Source: Caenorhabditis remanei (taxonomy: Eukaryota > Nematoda > Chromadorea > Rhabditida > Rhabditidae). From it: a DNA stretch of 64,000 nucleotides. Positions 22,549 to 34,191 of the stretch are shown in pieces (position 1 is the first letter of the stretch; every line of letters begins with the position of its first letter). Location of the stretch: NCBI RefSeq assembly GCF_010183535.1, contig NC_071332.1, positions 10,664,001 through 10,728,000 on the forward strand. Reading direction: 5' to 3'. A program made the translations under genes and the position numbers. The notes under the pieces were generated by a model. The model saw nothing but the letters and a program-made list of their open reading frames with translations, was not told the origin of the DNA and ran no database searches.

Positions 22549-24261
22549 TTAGGCCATATCGATACTATCAATGCTTGGTGTTGATGGAGCTTTTGAAGCT
22601 TTTGACATCTTTTTGTTATTTGGATCTTGTTGCATTGACGCCTTACTTTTGGCCCACCATTGCACCTGAAAATACGAAATATGATTAATTGAAAACTAAT
22701 TAATTGGGAGAGTAGAAACAAACCTCAGTAGATCCCCACACATTGAAAATGACAATTGGAAAGATGGCAATGACTGTTGAAATATAGAAAACCAAGTTCC
22801 ATTCAGCAGCAGTACGATCTTTCACTATCATTTTTGTAAGAATTGGATGGATAATTCCAGAAACAGCAACAAAGAAGAAAGTGAATCCAGTGACAGCTCC
22901 AGAATAAGCAGGAGCAACAGAAACAAGAGCAAGTTGACATCCAGGAGTATGAAGACCAGCAGAAGCCATTGAAAGACAAAGGAAGAGTACAGCCATCCAG
23001 GCATGAGATTTGTCAAGGAATGTGGCAGCAAGAAGGAAAACTCCCAGACCGATTGATCCGATTGAGTTGAGAACTTTGCAGATTGTATCCTTCTTCCAAG
23101 TTGTGTTTTGTTGGAGCCAAGTGTTTAAGTAGGAAGATCCGATCTTGGCAAACCAAAGGGAAACAGTTGGGAGTGCAGAGAGAATACCGTTTTCAGTGGA
23201 ATGGTAGTGATGGACGTCATGAAGATATGAAGGCAAGAACATGATTAAAGTCATCAATGGGAATTCATGGCAGACAAGTGAAATGACAGAGGCCCAGACA
23301 GCTCCAGAAGAGAGAATGTGCTTCCATGGGACCTTTCTCTCGGTTCTCTTCTTTCCAACGTCTTCGGATTGATTGGAGATTGTGATAAATTTGAGTTCAT
23401 TATCGGTGATGCAGCTTTGTTTTGATGGTTTGTCAGCTCCGAGGAAGATGTAGGAAAAGATGAAGATGATACCAATGAATCCAGAAAGATAAAAGATTGA
23501 AGGCCATCCACCAAAGATTTCCGTTTGAGAACAGAGTGCTCCAGCGGCGGGAATAATGATGAGGGTACCTGAAATAAACTCAGTGAGATAAGAACCTTTA
23601 GTTTTTGATAGTTTTATAAAATTAGAACTCAACACATGCCTAAGACATCTTTAAAAACCAACTCACCGATTTGTCTTCCACCAGTAGCCAATCCCAAAGC
23701 ATAACTTCTTTCAGAAGTGGGGAACCATCTTGTGATCAATGAATTCATAGCAGGTTGCAGAAGAGCATCAGCAAATCCGACCAAAAACCGACTGAAAATT
23801 GCCCAATAAACACTAATCGGAGCCATGAATGGGAGTGTGAGGTTGGCAAGTGAAGCAATGGCAACACTGACAAGAATCATGTATTTGGCATTGAATTTAT
23901 CAGCCATGCCACCAGTGAAAAGCATAACTAGAAGACCTGCATTGAATGCAGAGAAAATATATCCTTGTTCATCAGAAGACCAATCTAGAAGAGGTGCCGC
24001 ATTCTCCGGATAGGTTTCATTGTCGTAGGTGACCGAAGAGTTGACCATACAAACAATGGCCATTCCCATATTGCTGTTCATGAGATGAACACTGAAAATA
24101 AATATTTGCATTCAGATTGTTCCGAAAAGTCTGAGAACGTACCATCCGAAACAAAAACATAACATGATAGATGTCATAAATCTCCATGATGGAAACCACC
24201 TATAGTTGAGAGGCCGTTGTTGTGAAGGAATGCCATCACTGATCGGATGTACTGATGACAT
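22549..24261 (-). CDS. SLC17-type major facilitator transporter (4 exons, 501 aa)
   Basis: Anion/solute transporter of the SLC17 group (phosphate, vesicular glutamate and sialin relatives). Exons in transcript order: 24143-24261, 23667-24091, 22724-23568, 22549-22665 (502 codons). The N-terminal region has a short cytosolic segment, TM1 (FMTSIMLCFCFGCVHLMNSN), a glycosylatable loop (NSSVTYDNETYPENAAP), then WSSDEQGYIFSAFNAG, the MFS-like GGMADKF motif, RFLVGFADALLQPAMNSLITRWFP followed by SERSYAL, and GGRQIG, all typical of SLC17. A charged central loop (KKRTERKVPWKHIL) precedes the second six-TM half. The C-terminus is a Ser/Lys-rich tail ending SIDSIDMA. An acceptor-like TTTCAG at 24279-24281 upstream of the ATG may be the trans-splice site. 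Substrate cannot be predicted. Confidence 0.88.
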
Positions 24262-24281
24262 TGATCGCAGCAACTGATCTG

Positions 24282-27200
24282 AAACTCGAAAAATTGGTTT
24301 GATGAAAAGTTTGTATGAAATTTGTGAAATTCTTGCTCATGTGGGAGATGAAAGTAGTAATGCTCTACGGTCGCTTATCATTTTATACGCCAGTTGTTTG
24401 CCAGTCCTCCGGAGAGGTAGATGGTAACCGGAAATTGGCATCAGGAAAAAGGGGGAAAAGGGCGGGCGCCCCGGGGGTTGATGAAGGGGAGAAGCAGATG
24501 GAAGAAGCGCCCGGATTACTTAGGGTGGTAGAATCAGAGGGGAGAAAAAGTACACTTTCGTCTGTGCGACTCCTCACTTAACTCGTGCTCATCAGTATTG
24601 TCTCGTGCAGAAGATATCTCTCTATGCTCCTCGCGGAACGATATTGCGCGGGGGGTGCGACGGAAAAAAAGATGAGAAAAACGGGAGGAGGGTTGTTAAC
24701 CTCGGGGGGCGCAGAGGTTAACAACGGATTCGATTTCATCAGAAACAAGTTACAAGATGGGTTGTTAGGCAAGCATTCTGTGATCTTAGTTGTCTTTGGA
24801 AGACAGTTTTAGATCTAAGAGCACAAAATACTGACATTACTAGTGTAAGTCTTGTTTATGAGTAAGCTGAGTTACTGGTTCTGGATTCTAGATTCTATGG
24901 TTGAGATGTGTGATTCCAATTTGTCATTTTCTAAATAAGTAAGTTCAAATCATCAATTCTCCGTTCTTGATTTAACGGTAGGTGTGTTTTACATCGGAGA
25001 AGCGGGAGGATTTCTACTTATATATAAGCCTAGTTTAGCTTTTCCAAACTTATAAATTTTTTTGTTTTAAGTCCTGTGTTTTAAGTATCGTTATTTGTGG
25101 TCTATAACTGGATATTAAGTGAGTGAGATATATTTGATACTGCCTGCAAGAAAATATAAATTTTTGTTGTCAAGATAATATGAATCAGAGCAGTCTAGAG
25201 CCATCATAATCCAGAAATCTCATGGAATGTAAATAGCTAGTTATAGTTTCTCAAATAGATTTAACTTTCAAAAGATAAAGTGCAGACACTAAGATCTATT
25301 AACAATGAATTCATTGTGTTCTAGAACTTCCACCAAAAGCACTCTCGTGACATTTTACCATATTTCCAGCAAGATAGATCCACTATATATCACTTTATGT
25401 GGTGTTCCATGATCAACTCTAAACCACTTAGATCACTTTCACACACTCTATTCTCTCAAGAATTTAAAACAACGGAGTAGTAGAAGAAGCGTTCGAAAGC
25501 GCAAAAGTATAAGATGTTTGTGTGTGAAAAGTTTGGTGGCACAGTGATCAGTAGACCCGCGGATTGGCGGAGTGATAGTGAGAGGCTGAGAGCAACAAGG
25601 CGCCGCGCGGACTCAACACGCGTCAAAAAGGTTTTTCGCGCATATTTTGCGGAAATGCCAATGCCCAATGCACACATTCATACAGGTGAGAGGAATGCCA
25701 GTGACTGTATTTTTTGACAGCGGCACCCCAAGACCTGATATATCAACTGTTTCGTTGTGAAAAGTGACAGATTTTGTGATGAAAAAGCTGGAAGGTGAGA
25801 AAGATATGGTGATGTTGGAAACATTGTAGTTTTTGATCTGGGATAGAACACTAATTGAATGTTTTAGAAGACAATACGGTGCGAGAAAAACTGAAAACCG
25901 TTTAGGTATAACCCAGTCTAAATTGACTCAAGTTCAACGAAAAATAGGCACTGAAAATACAGTAATCCCTATATATTACTGAAAAATAAAACGAGAAAAA
26001 AAATCAGAAATCTTCTCAAATGTTTTTTGACCATATTTCTCGTCGTAAATCCAACAATCCTAGAATCCCTCTGCATATCGGATTATCTTCCATGCATACG
26101 AGTGTTTGATATTTTATTCAAGAAACAAGAGTCACTTCTTCATACGTTCAGCCCTTCGTCCTTTTACATACCTGGTGACTTCGCCACGTCGTCATAGTTG
26201 ATTTTCACCGCATTTTTTGTGAGAACCACCATTTCTAGAGTAGGGTCGAACGTGATCGAATTCAGAACACTAGTAAATATGAGTAGATGTAACCACTTTC
26301 TCTCCCATCTTCTCTTTTATACCCATTTCTCTTTCCTTGTTTGGATCTTCATCGTGTCATTTACCGTATCAGTTTATCGAAATCAACAAGCGTGTAATTG
26401 AGCTCAAGAACCCCGTCGCGCACGTTTCGCTTACAACTTTTGTATGTGTGTATCTCAAATCACACACACTCACAACATGTTTGTTCAGTTTATAATCGGA
26501 AGCTACGAGAAAAACGAGAGAAATTGGACCTCCGTAAGGAAGAAGAAGGAGAAAGTACAGCAATCACTCTCTCCTTGCACACGTTCGAAATTTCGCAGTT
26601 GATCTTGAAAGAGTCTAAGATTGTGTCCTTTTGTAAATAGAAAAGAGTAACTGATAGTTTGGAAATAAAATTGAAAAAAGTGGAAGAAGAGAAAAGATTC
26701 AACTTTTGCACAAAACCGTTCTTTGAGCTGGATGAAGTTACAGAAGTCACGTACATTTGAACTCTTCTCAATGAGCGTTCGATACAGAAAACCACCTGTA
26801 GAATTTATACCCTCAGATCAGAAAAGGTGTTGAACGCCGTCAGCTTATTGAACGAGCTGTTATTATATCGAGTGTTCCAAAACTTTTTATAAATAGAAGT
26901 CGGAGGAACTATCATCCGAGAAGTGAATTTAGATTAGATTATTCTTGTTATACCTTATCTTCCTAAAAATTAATTTATCTTTGTCTATATGCTCTAACAG
27001 TGTTTTTGGAACTTTTGAAGGTTAGTCAATCAACGAAGTCTAATTTCGTAACTTTTCGGAAGCTTTTCAAAATACACAACACCGTATACCCATTTCGAAA
27101 CCCAGCTGTTTCCCCTGCAAAGGACATATCACTCTTGACTCATTTTGGATATTTGAGACGATATCGTGATTCAAGATTGCGAAACAATTTAGGAATTCAG

Positions 27201-28071
27201 AGTTGGGGCCGCTTCAAACAACCGTACCAATCTCTGTGACGCGCCAACTTTTTTCCCTATTTTAGGAAGTGACGTCTCAAAAAGAAAAAGTCTCCGACGC
27301 ATCACATGGGGCCGCGTTCCATTCTCTTTTCAACAGCTGCCGTATACGGAAATCGGGTTTCGGGAAGTGCATCATCACCATCTACCCATCTTTCTTTTGA
27401 ACGGTGTGTGCTCGACGGCCAGGGGCTCCGCACCGTCTCGTATTGTTTTTTGAGCAATGTCGGAAGAATGAGAAGAGATAGATTGCGAAACAAAACATAG
27501 TATGTATGTATGTGGGAATGGAATGAAAATGACGAAATAGAATGGAATCCGAAGAACCTTCTTTTTGATCCACTTTCTTATCTATATACTCATCAAATCC
27601 GAATCATCCTCCTCCCTCTTCACTTTGGAAAAACCAATTCAGTGGACCCCATTTTAAACTGATGAGACTGATGGAATGAGTATCTATTTAACGAGGTATC
27701 TATAGTGTCGTTAAAGAAAAGTACCTATAGTGTGCTCTTCTGCTCCTGGCTTTTTCTTTTTCTTTTTCTTCTACTACTTCTACTTCAAGCCAATTGTTCC
27801 GTTTCTGATGAAAATTACAACAGAAAACGATGAAAGACTATGGATTCGTTTTGTGGATTGATGGATACGAGGGTGGAGGATACTATTTGCTAAATAAAAC
27901 AAGACAAGAACAAATATTTTTGTGTTTTGTTTTTGCAATAACAAGACATAAAAAACAGAAAGGAGATCAAATGAACCTCCTAGTTACCAGCGAACGGAGG
28001 TAAATATGTACTTGAGAGGATAGCGTGGGAGCAGTTTAAATTAGATCAAAACAATTTGTAGTTCCATTGGA
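24282..28071. other. Long non-coding stretch between SLC17 gene and small-protein exon
   Basis: About 3.8 kb with no supported gene. The first 400 bp contain GC-rich blocks (around 24450-24490 and 24640-24720), probably the SLC17 promoter. The open frames at 25514-25717, 26490-26795, 27000-27239 and 27306-27500 lack splice context or recognisable sequence. Confidence 0.45.
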
Positions 28072-28248
28072 CTAGGCCAGGAAAAATCCAAAAAATAGTA
28101 GGCTTCCTAACATAACAGCCAATAATACGGTTCTTTGAGATACTGAGATCTTGGGGATTTGGAAATATTGATATAGATAATCGGTCACTCTTTTCTCTTT
28201 TTCAAAACGAGATGCTAGGTGCGAAACGCGTTCAAGTGGGGTCAGAGC
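28072..28248 (-). CDS. Probable terminal exon of a small C-tail-anchored protein
   Basis: A stop-free 59-codon segment on the minus strand follows a strong acceptor (TATTTATTTTAG) and ends in TAG. It encodes ALTPLERVSHLASRFEKEKR, then a basic linker, then a C-terminal hydrophobic helix ending LLFFGFFLA. The amphipathic or coiled part plus a hydrophobic tail suggests a small tail-anchored membrane protein. Only phase 0 is open, so at least one upstream exon is needed. A donor-like ACAG/GTTAGT at about 28566 lies upstream but is in the wrong phase with its ATG, so the 5' part is unresolved. The product is not recognised. Confidence 0.5.
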   Translation of the reverse strand, partial: ALTPLERVSHLASRFEKEKRVTDYLYQYFQIPKISVSQRTVLLAVMLGSLLFFGFFLA

Positions 28249-29506
28249 CTAAAATAAATACAGTTTCCTGATGCGACTTAGATTTAGGCCTCTCTCAGGC
28301 CCTTCCAGGCCCTTGATAGTTTTTTCAGGCCCTATAAACGGGGTTTGTGTTCCCCTTTCTCCCAAGAAGCCTAGAACCCAGACATCGGGTGCAACTGACT
28401 CAACTGTGACTTCCTTTTAACTTGTCACAAAGTTTGACTTTGTCCGGTTTTCCGGTGCGAGCACACGTATCACGCGCGTGAGGCTTTTACCGGCGGCGCG
28501 CAATGATGATCTCATTAAACATTCACGGAGAGAGGAGCCAAAAAGTCAAGTGCAAACAGACTAACCTGTATCTTTATGCATCATTGTCTGTGGTGTGGCA
28601 GCTTGCAAGGAGCTGGAATTGAAGTGTAGTAGCAGAGACAAAAGTAGAGTCTAAAACAGGAGAATAGTAACTGAGACTGAGACCACGGGAGCCGAAATGT
28701 CTCGGACACACGCAAGAGTACGCAAGCTGGTATATGACGGCGCCCGCTGCTGGCAACAACCCCCTCCTTAGAATCGAGAGGGAGGAAGAAGATTCTTTTC
28801 TTTTGCTCTCGCCTTTTTCAAAGCAAGAAAACAGGCGGCGTCTCCGACGTTCCATTGATCTATCGTCCAACATTCCCCGGGAAGAATCATTCACTCTCAC
28901 ATCTTTTCCGCCTCCGATTGCACACGCCGAGAGAGCTTCCGTAAGAGGTCGGAGGGCGGAGTCGGCCCGAGCACGGCGTGCTCCTCTGCCATCATCACCC
29001 GAGAAATCATCGCGCCCTCCCGTGGGGTGGAGTCTAATGGGATCCTGTGCGCGGCGCGGCGGCGCGGGCGCTGTGCTCCTGTGCTCCTGTTCCATGACCT
29101 TCATCAATCGGGTCATTATCCCACAGGAGGGAGCTTCTCTCGTCGTCTGCGTCGTCGAGATCAAATTGAGAGTCTCGGTTATCAGCAGCCAACTAGTCCT
29201 CTCGGGGCCGGTGAGCAGCAGTCAGGCAGTGAGACACAGACTCCACCTTTCCGCGCGCACTCTTATAAGCCTATCTGGCTCCGCACCGCCGACCGTCAGT
29301 GTACTTCATTTTCTCATCAAGCTCACTTTCTTCCGCAGCGTGTGCCATCTGTCTAATTCACGTGTGATACCTTCAAGATTATTTTCGTTACAAAACTTTC
29401 GATATCCATTTTTTCAGATCTCTCGGATTCTCTACCCGGGAACCCCATTTCATCTCTTCTCAAACTTCTTCTTTCTTCTTTTTCTCCCTTGTTTCATCCT
29501 ACTGTC
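28249..29506. promoter_or_regulatory. GC-rich 5' region of the asparagine synthetase gene
   Basis: About 28730-29290 is markedly GC- and CpG-richer than the surrounding worm DNA and is open on both strands for 200-260 codons, most likely because GC-rich sequence has few stop codons. A TTATAAG element at about 29272-29278 and a pyrimidine-rich stretch up to the ATG at 29507 look like a core promoter and 5' UTR. It may also drive the minus-strand small-protein exon at 28072-28248. Confidence 0.5.
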
Positions 29507-31838
29507 ATGTGCGGCATTTGGGCCATAATAGGCGAGCAAGTCACCCCACAACAGCAGGATGCATTCATGAAAATTGTTGGGCGAGGTCCAGATCTTACTG
29601 TACTTGAAGAGGTTCAACCAAATGTTCATCTTGGTTTCCATCGTTTGGCAATCGTCATGGTAAGACTACGATCTCTCACCCAGTTCATGTATACTTTTTT
29701 ATAGCCCGGAGATACTCCAAGTGCTCAACCAATTGCCGGCGGCGGTTTGTCTGTCGTTTGCAACGGAGAGATCTACAATCATCAATCTCTGAAGGTAATC
29801 AACTTTTGATCTGATTTCTAATTGAACTCTTGTGATTGAAAAGGAATTTTTTGCAGATTGACTGTCCGATTACACTGAAGAATGGTGGAAGCGATTGTGC
29901 AGCAATCATTACATCATTCTTGAAGCACAGTAAGATTTTTTATCAGATTGAAGTACCACGAATTTGCTGAAATAGAAAAAATCATATTAAAAGCTGAAAA
30001 AGTTTGAAATATAAGGAAAACAGACAGAGAGTCACTTCCTGCTAGCCTTCATCTTTTTTCAGAAGAAGACCTGAAAGAAACGTGTGCTTCCCTTGATGGA
30101 GTCTTCGCTTTCATCATGGCAGACTCAAAGAACGTGTACATTGGCCGAGACCCCATCGGAGTCAGACCACTTTTCTATGGCTACAATTCGAACGGTAAGG
30201 AGAGACAATCAACCCATCCAAATCCAGTCTACTTAGACTCGCCACTCAATTCTCTTAAGACAAAAAATCAAACAAAAGACAGACATTTATTTCTTTTTTC
30301 CAGTCAACACAGTCACACACATTTATCAAACAAACGAATTGAGAATTACGTCATTTTCAGGTTCACTTCTCATCGGATCCGAAGTGAAGTGTATTGAAGA
30401 ATTATGTGAGAGAGTTGAGTATTTCCCACCGGGATGCTGTGCTACAATCAGTATTTCTTCATTGAATCGACCAGTCCAACCACAACAATATTACACCGTT
30501 CCAAGCGTTGCTGACAGATTTTTAAGCATTGAATGCACCCAAACATTGGTCAGAGACATTCTTGTGAAATCAGTTGAGAAACGTCTTATGGGCAATCGTA
30601 ATTTCGGATTCATGCTTTCCGGAGGACTTGATTCTTCATTGATTGCCTCCATTGCCACCCGCTTCTTGAAAGAGAAACCAGTAGCTTTCTCCGTCGGATT
30701 CGAGGACTCTCCAGATCTTGAAAACGCGAGAAAAGTGGCAGACTACCTGAAAATTCCACATGAAATTCTCGTGATCACCCCACAACAATGTATTGATATT
30801 ATTCCAGGTAACACCCTCTATTGACTCAACCTTGTATTTACTTTACTTGTTTCAGAAGTGGTATTCGCTCTGGAGACATTTGACCCACTGATCATTCGAT
30901 GTGGAATCGCCCACTATCTTCTGTGTCAACACATTTCAAAAAGTTCAGATGTTAAAGTGTTGTTGTCTGGAGAGGGAGCTGATGAGTTATTTGGGAGTTA
31001 TGCTTACATGCAAAGAGCACCAAATGCTCTTCATCTTCACAAGGAGATTCTGCGTAGAATGCATCATCTTCATCAATATGACGTTCTTCGCTGTGACCGT
31101 TCCACTTCTTGCCATGGACTCGAAATCCGAGTTCCATTCCTTGACAAACGATTCATCGACCTTGTCAGTCGCTTGCCACCAACTTACAAATTGATGCCAA
31201 TGAAATTAGAGAAACATTTATTAAGAAGTGCCTTCGAAGGATGGTTGCCGGATGAAGTTCTCTGGAGAAGCAAAGAAGGATTCGCTGAGGCCCTCGGAAA
31301 AACTGATTTGGGAGATATTTTGGCTGACCATTGTGACAAATTGATTCCGAAGGATTTGTATGAGCAACGTGCCGAGAGATTCCCTGACAGGACACCAGAG
31401 ACAACAGAAGAATATTGGTATAGACAGATATTCGAGGAGACGTTTGTGTATGATAAGATGGGACATTTGGTACATACTAAAGTTTATAGGTGAGTCTATT
31501 TTTCAAAAAATGTAGGAGCCGTTCTGGAAATTTCATTGTGGTTGACATTGCCAAGATCAAAATTATTGAATTTATCAACAAGATGAATTGGTACAACTTC
31601 CAATCATGATCAATTTCACCATACCAAAAAAATTCTCAAAATTCTTCAATACATTGCCCAACCTAAGATCCTTTACAACCAGATGAAAAAAAAGTAATAT
31701 TTCAGAACCGCTGCTTGGCACCGGCCTGATGAAAAAGAGAACATTAACGGAGATCGTGAAACCGACACCCTCGATGTAAAATCTGAAGACCTCCTCCGAC
31801 TACGTCGCCGATCGACTGGATCCCTTGGTGTTGCCTAA
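29507..31838 (+). CDS. Asparagine synthetase, glutamine-hydrolysing (7 exons, 553 aa)
   Basis: Makes asparagine from aspartate, ATP and glutamine in the cytosol. Exons 29507-29659, 29705-29794, 29857-29929, 30063-30194, 30361-30807, 30856-31489, 31706-31838 (554 codons). The N-terminus MCGIWAIIGEQ supplies the Cys nucleophile of the class II glutamine amidotransferase domain, followed by FHRLAIV, NGEIYNH and DGVFAFIMAD. The C-terminal synthetase domain has the ATP pyrophosphatase P-loop SGGLDSSL, then LLSGEGADELFGSY, EIRVPFLDK and WRSKEGFAEALG. Length and domain order match animal ASNS (about 560 aa). In C. elegans I recall a homologue in the same neighbourhood as acr-15/acr-16; the exact worm gene name is uncertain, so none is given. 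Confidence 0.96.
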
Positions 31839-34191
31839 TCCGAATATCTAATCATTTTAGAATATACTCTCTTCGTGTCTGTACTTTTACCCAGTTTTGC
31901 GCCTTTCAAAAATCCCCGTTTCTCTTTTTTCCTTTTTATTCTTTTCATCCCATAGACTCCATTCCCCCCGTTTCCCCCATTTGAATGTATTGGTGTTTCT
32001 TTCATTTTCTGAATTCTCGCCCCGGTTAGAACGTTTTTCACAGTAGTATGTCGTTTAGGTTATTCTCCTTTCTTTTCTCTTTATTTAATAATTATTTCCT
32101 TAATTGTGTCCCCCTCTCCCCTCACTATCAATTGAATATGTTGTATATATTTCAATGTCATTTGTATTTTTCGTCTTTTTCGAAGTGTTGTGAAAAATGG
32201 AAAAATGAAGCTCTTATCTTTTTCGTCTATCTTTTCCTTCCAAACCCGGATTCTTGCCTTTTTCCGTACCGTTTTCCGGTTCCGTGCTCCCTCCCATTTT
32301 TCTCTTCAAGACCTGCTGATCCTGTGCACCAGCGAAACGAGAAAAACCGTCGGTATCGGCAAACAAAAGATTGTTCTCTCTTCCTGTAATCTCTCTCTCT
32401 TTTTCTTTTTCCGATTTCTTTGATATTGATAGTAGGCTACTCGATCTGCGTCTCTTCATCTCTCATTTCCCTAACAGTTGATTTTGACGTATCAAAATCA
32501 TTTTCGCCCAGCAATGGAATGCTATTTTCTTTCGAAATTAGAACAAAAAAGAACCGAAAGAGATACGTTTTGGTTTTTAGAAGTCTGTGTCGGGAGAGGC
32601 GAGACAAAATGGCGGCGGTGAAAGGTTACTCTTTTTCTTTTTGTGAGCAATACTTTGAGCAAGTAATGATGATGAGTAACTGGATTCCGGGGATGGGAGG
32701 AAGAGAAAAAGATAAGTGGATGAATGGAAATGAGTGGGCGAATGAATATTGGTATTTTGGACGAATTGGATCAGAAAACTAATAGTTTCACTTGGAGAAT
32801 TGTGAAAGAGAGTCAGATGTTTTGAAATGGGATGGCCGAAAAGAGAAAAAGAATAGCTGAGCCAGAATACGGTAGTAAGGGTTACTACAGAAATGCAACA
32901 CGAATTGATCTGAAATCAATTTTGTTTGTCATCAGATATTATGAGCTGTCATTTTTCTATGAATGTTGGCGGGTTTCTCATCTTTACGTTTTTTTTTTAA
33001 ATCCCGAAAAAAAATTCGCAATTTTAAATTTTGCACCGAATCATTGCGTTCTTTCTCAAAGCTGTTAGCGTTTTACAACCCGGAGACTCAGTTGAACGTG
33101 AATTGGAGGATTCAGAAAAACTTGTATAGTCAAATATTGTATTTATGTTAATTTTTTCTATTAGTAATTATAATCCCTGGATATGGTTCTGATCCGAGAC
33201 TCAGTTAAGGAATGTTGATACTGTAAACAGTACTGGTGGAGCACACATTCGTTCTTCTCTAAAGAACTTCTCTTTTAATGATTTATCGTTTTGGTTTTTT
33301 CAGTTTCTAACAAATCAACATTGCAAAAAATGCTTCAGATACTCCACTGCAAGTTTCAGCAGTTGACCGCATTTCGCATCAATCATCTTCCTTTCAAAAA
33401 CTACTCAATCGTGCACCTGTTTGTTTTCTCAACGAGAGAAAGTCCCCAGAGTGACGTGATTACGAACCCATTAGCAAGAAAAGAAGAGCCAGTGCGGATT
33501 GAAAAGTACTTAAAGCTAGGCGAAGACAAGGCACCCATTCTGGAGTAAAGGATCCCCTTGAGATTTCAAAATCCGAAGGGTTGGTTTTCTCTTGTTTCCT
33601 TCTTCTCTTAAACTCTTTTTTCCAAGTTTCTGGCTGCAAACGAGAATGAAAAAAGTTTGTTTTCTCCGGTCCCCCTAACCAGTTTCTCCCCTTCTTTTTC
33701 CAATTCATAGGCCAATTTATCTAGAGAACCAAAAGCCGAAGAAGGGACGACAGTCGTCAAAGATGGCAGCGATTCACACATTAAAGAAGAGCCCATTTTT
33801 GGTTTATGAGCTAAGAAAAGAAAAGAAAAATGGGAGAATTGAGAAAGAAGAAATGAGATGGTGATGTGGTGATGACACAGCGTAATTTGATCAGGTTCTA
33901 GAGGAAGACATCCAAACGAATACCAACTTTTTTTAGAAGGTTTCTCTTCCGGAGGACTTCCGAATGAATCTGAACTAACTCAGAATAGATTTAGGTTTTC
34001 AAACTCTCAAATTCCTGGATTTCCTCCTCTTTTCTCCCATCGCAACAGTTGTCTTATTTCTCATTTTCCTCTCCTCAGTCCACTTTTCGTTCGTTTCATA
34101 TCTCTCTCTCCGTCTCTATCTAGCTCTATGCACTCCCTTTTGATTTCCCAAATCCTCTCTGATTTTCAGAAAAACTCTCAATGGCTTCGTG
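31839..34191. other. Intergenic region between asparagine synthetase and acr-15
   Basis: About 2.35 kb. The beginning is the 3' UTR of the synthetase gene. Open frames around 32048-32459, 32420-32782 and 33460-33708 are pyrimidine/purine-skewed with no splice context. The final 200 bp are pyrimidine-rich and end in an acceptor (GATTTTCAG, 34161-34169) used by the acr-15 5' UTR or splice leader. Confidence 0.45.

Noticed and set aside
28300..28345. Short CAGGCCCTT direct repeats
   Set aside because: Only three or four imperfect units; too short to call a repeat element, and no CRISPR-like spacing exists in this eukaryotic sequence.
28734..29528. 264-codon plus-strand frame (and 196-codon minus-strand frame) before asparagine synthetase
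   Set aside because: GC-rich DNA has few stops; both strands are open over the same bases, neither shows domain character, and the plus frame overlaps the synthetase start in another phase.
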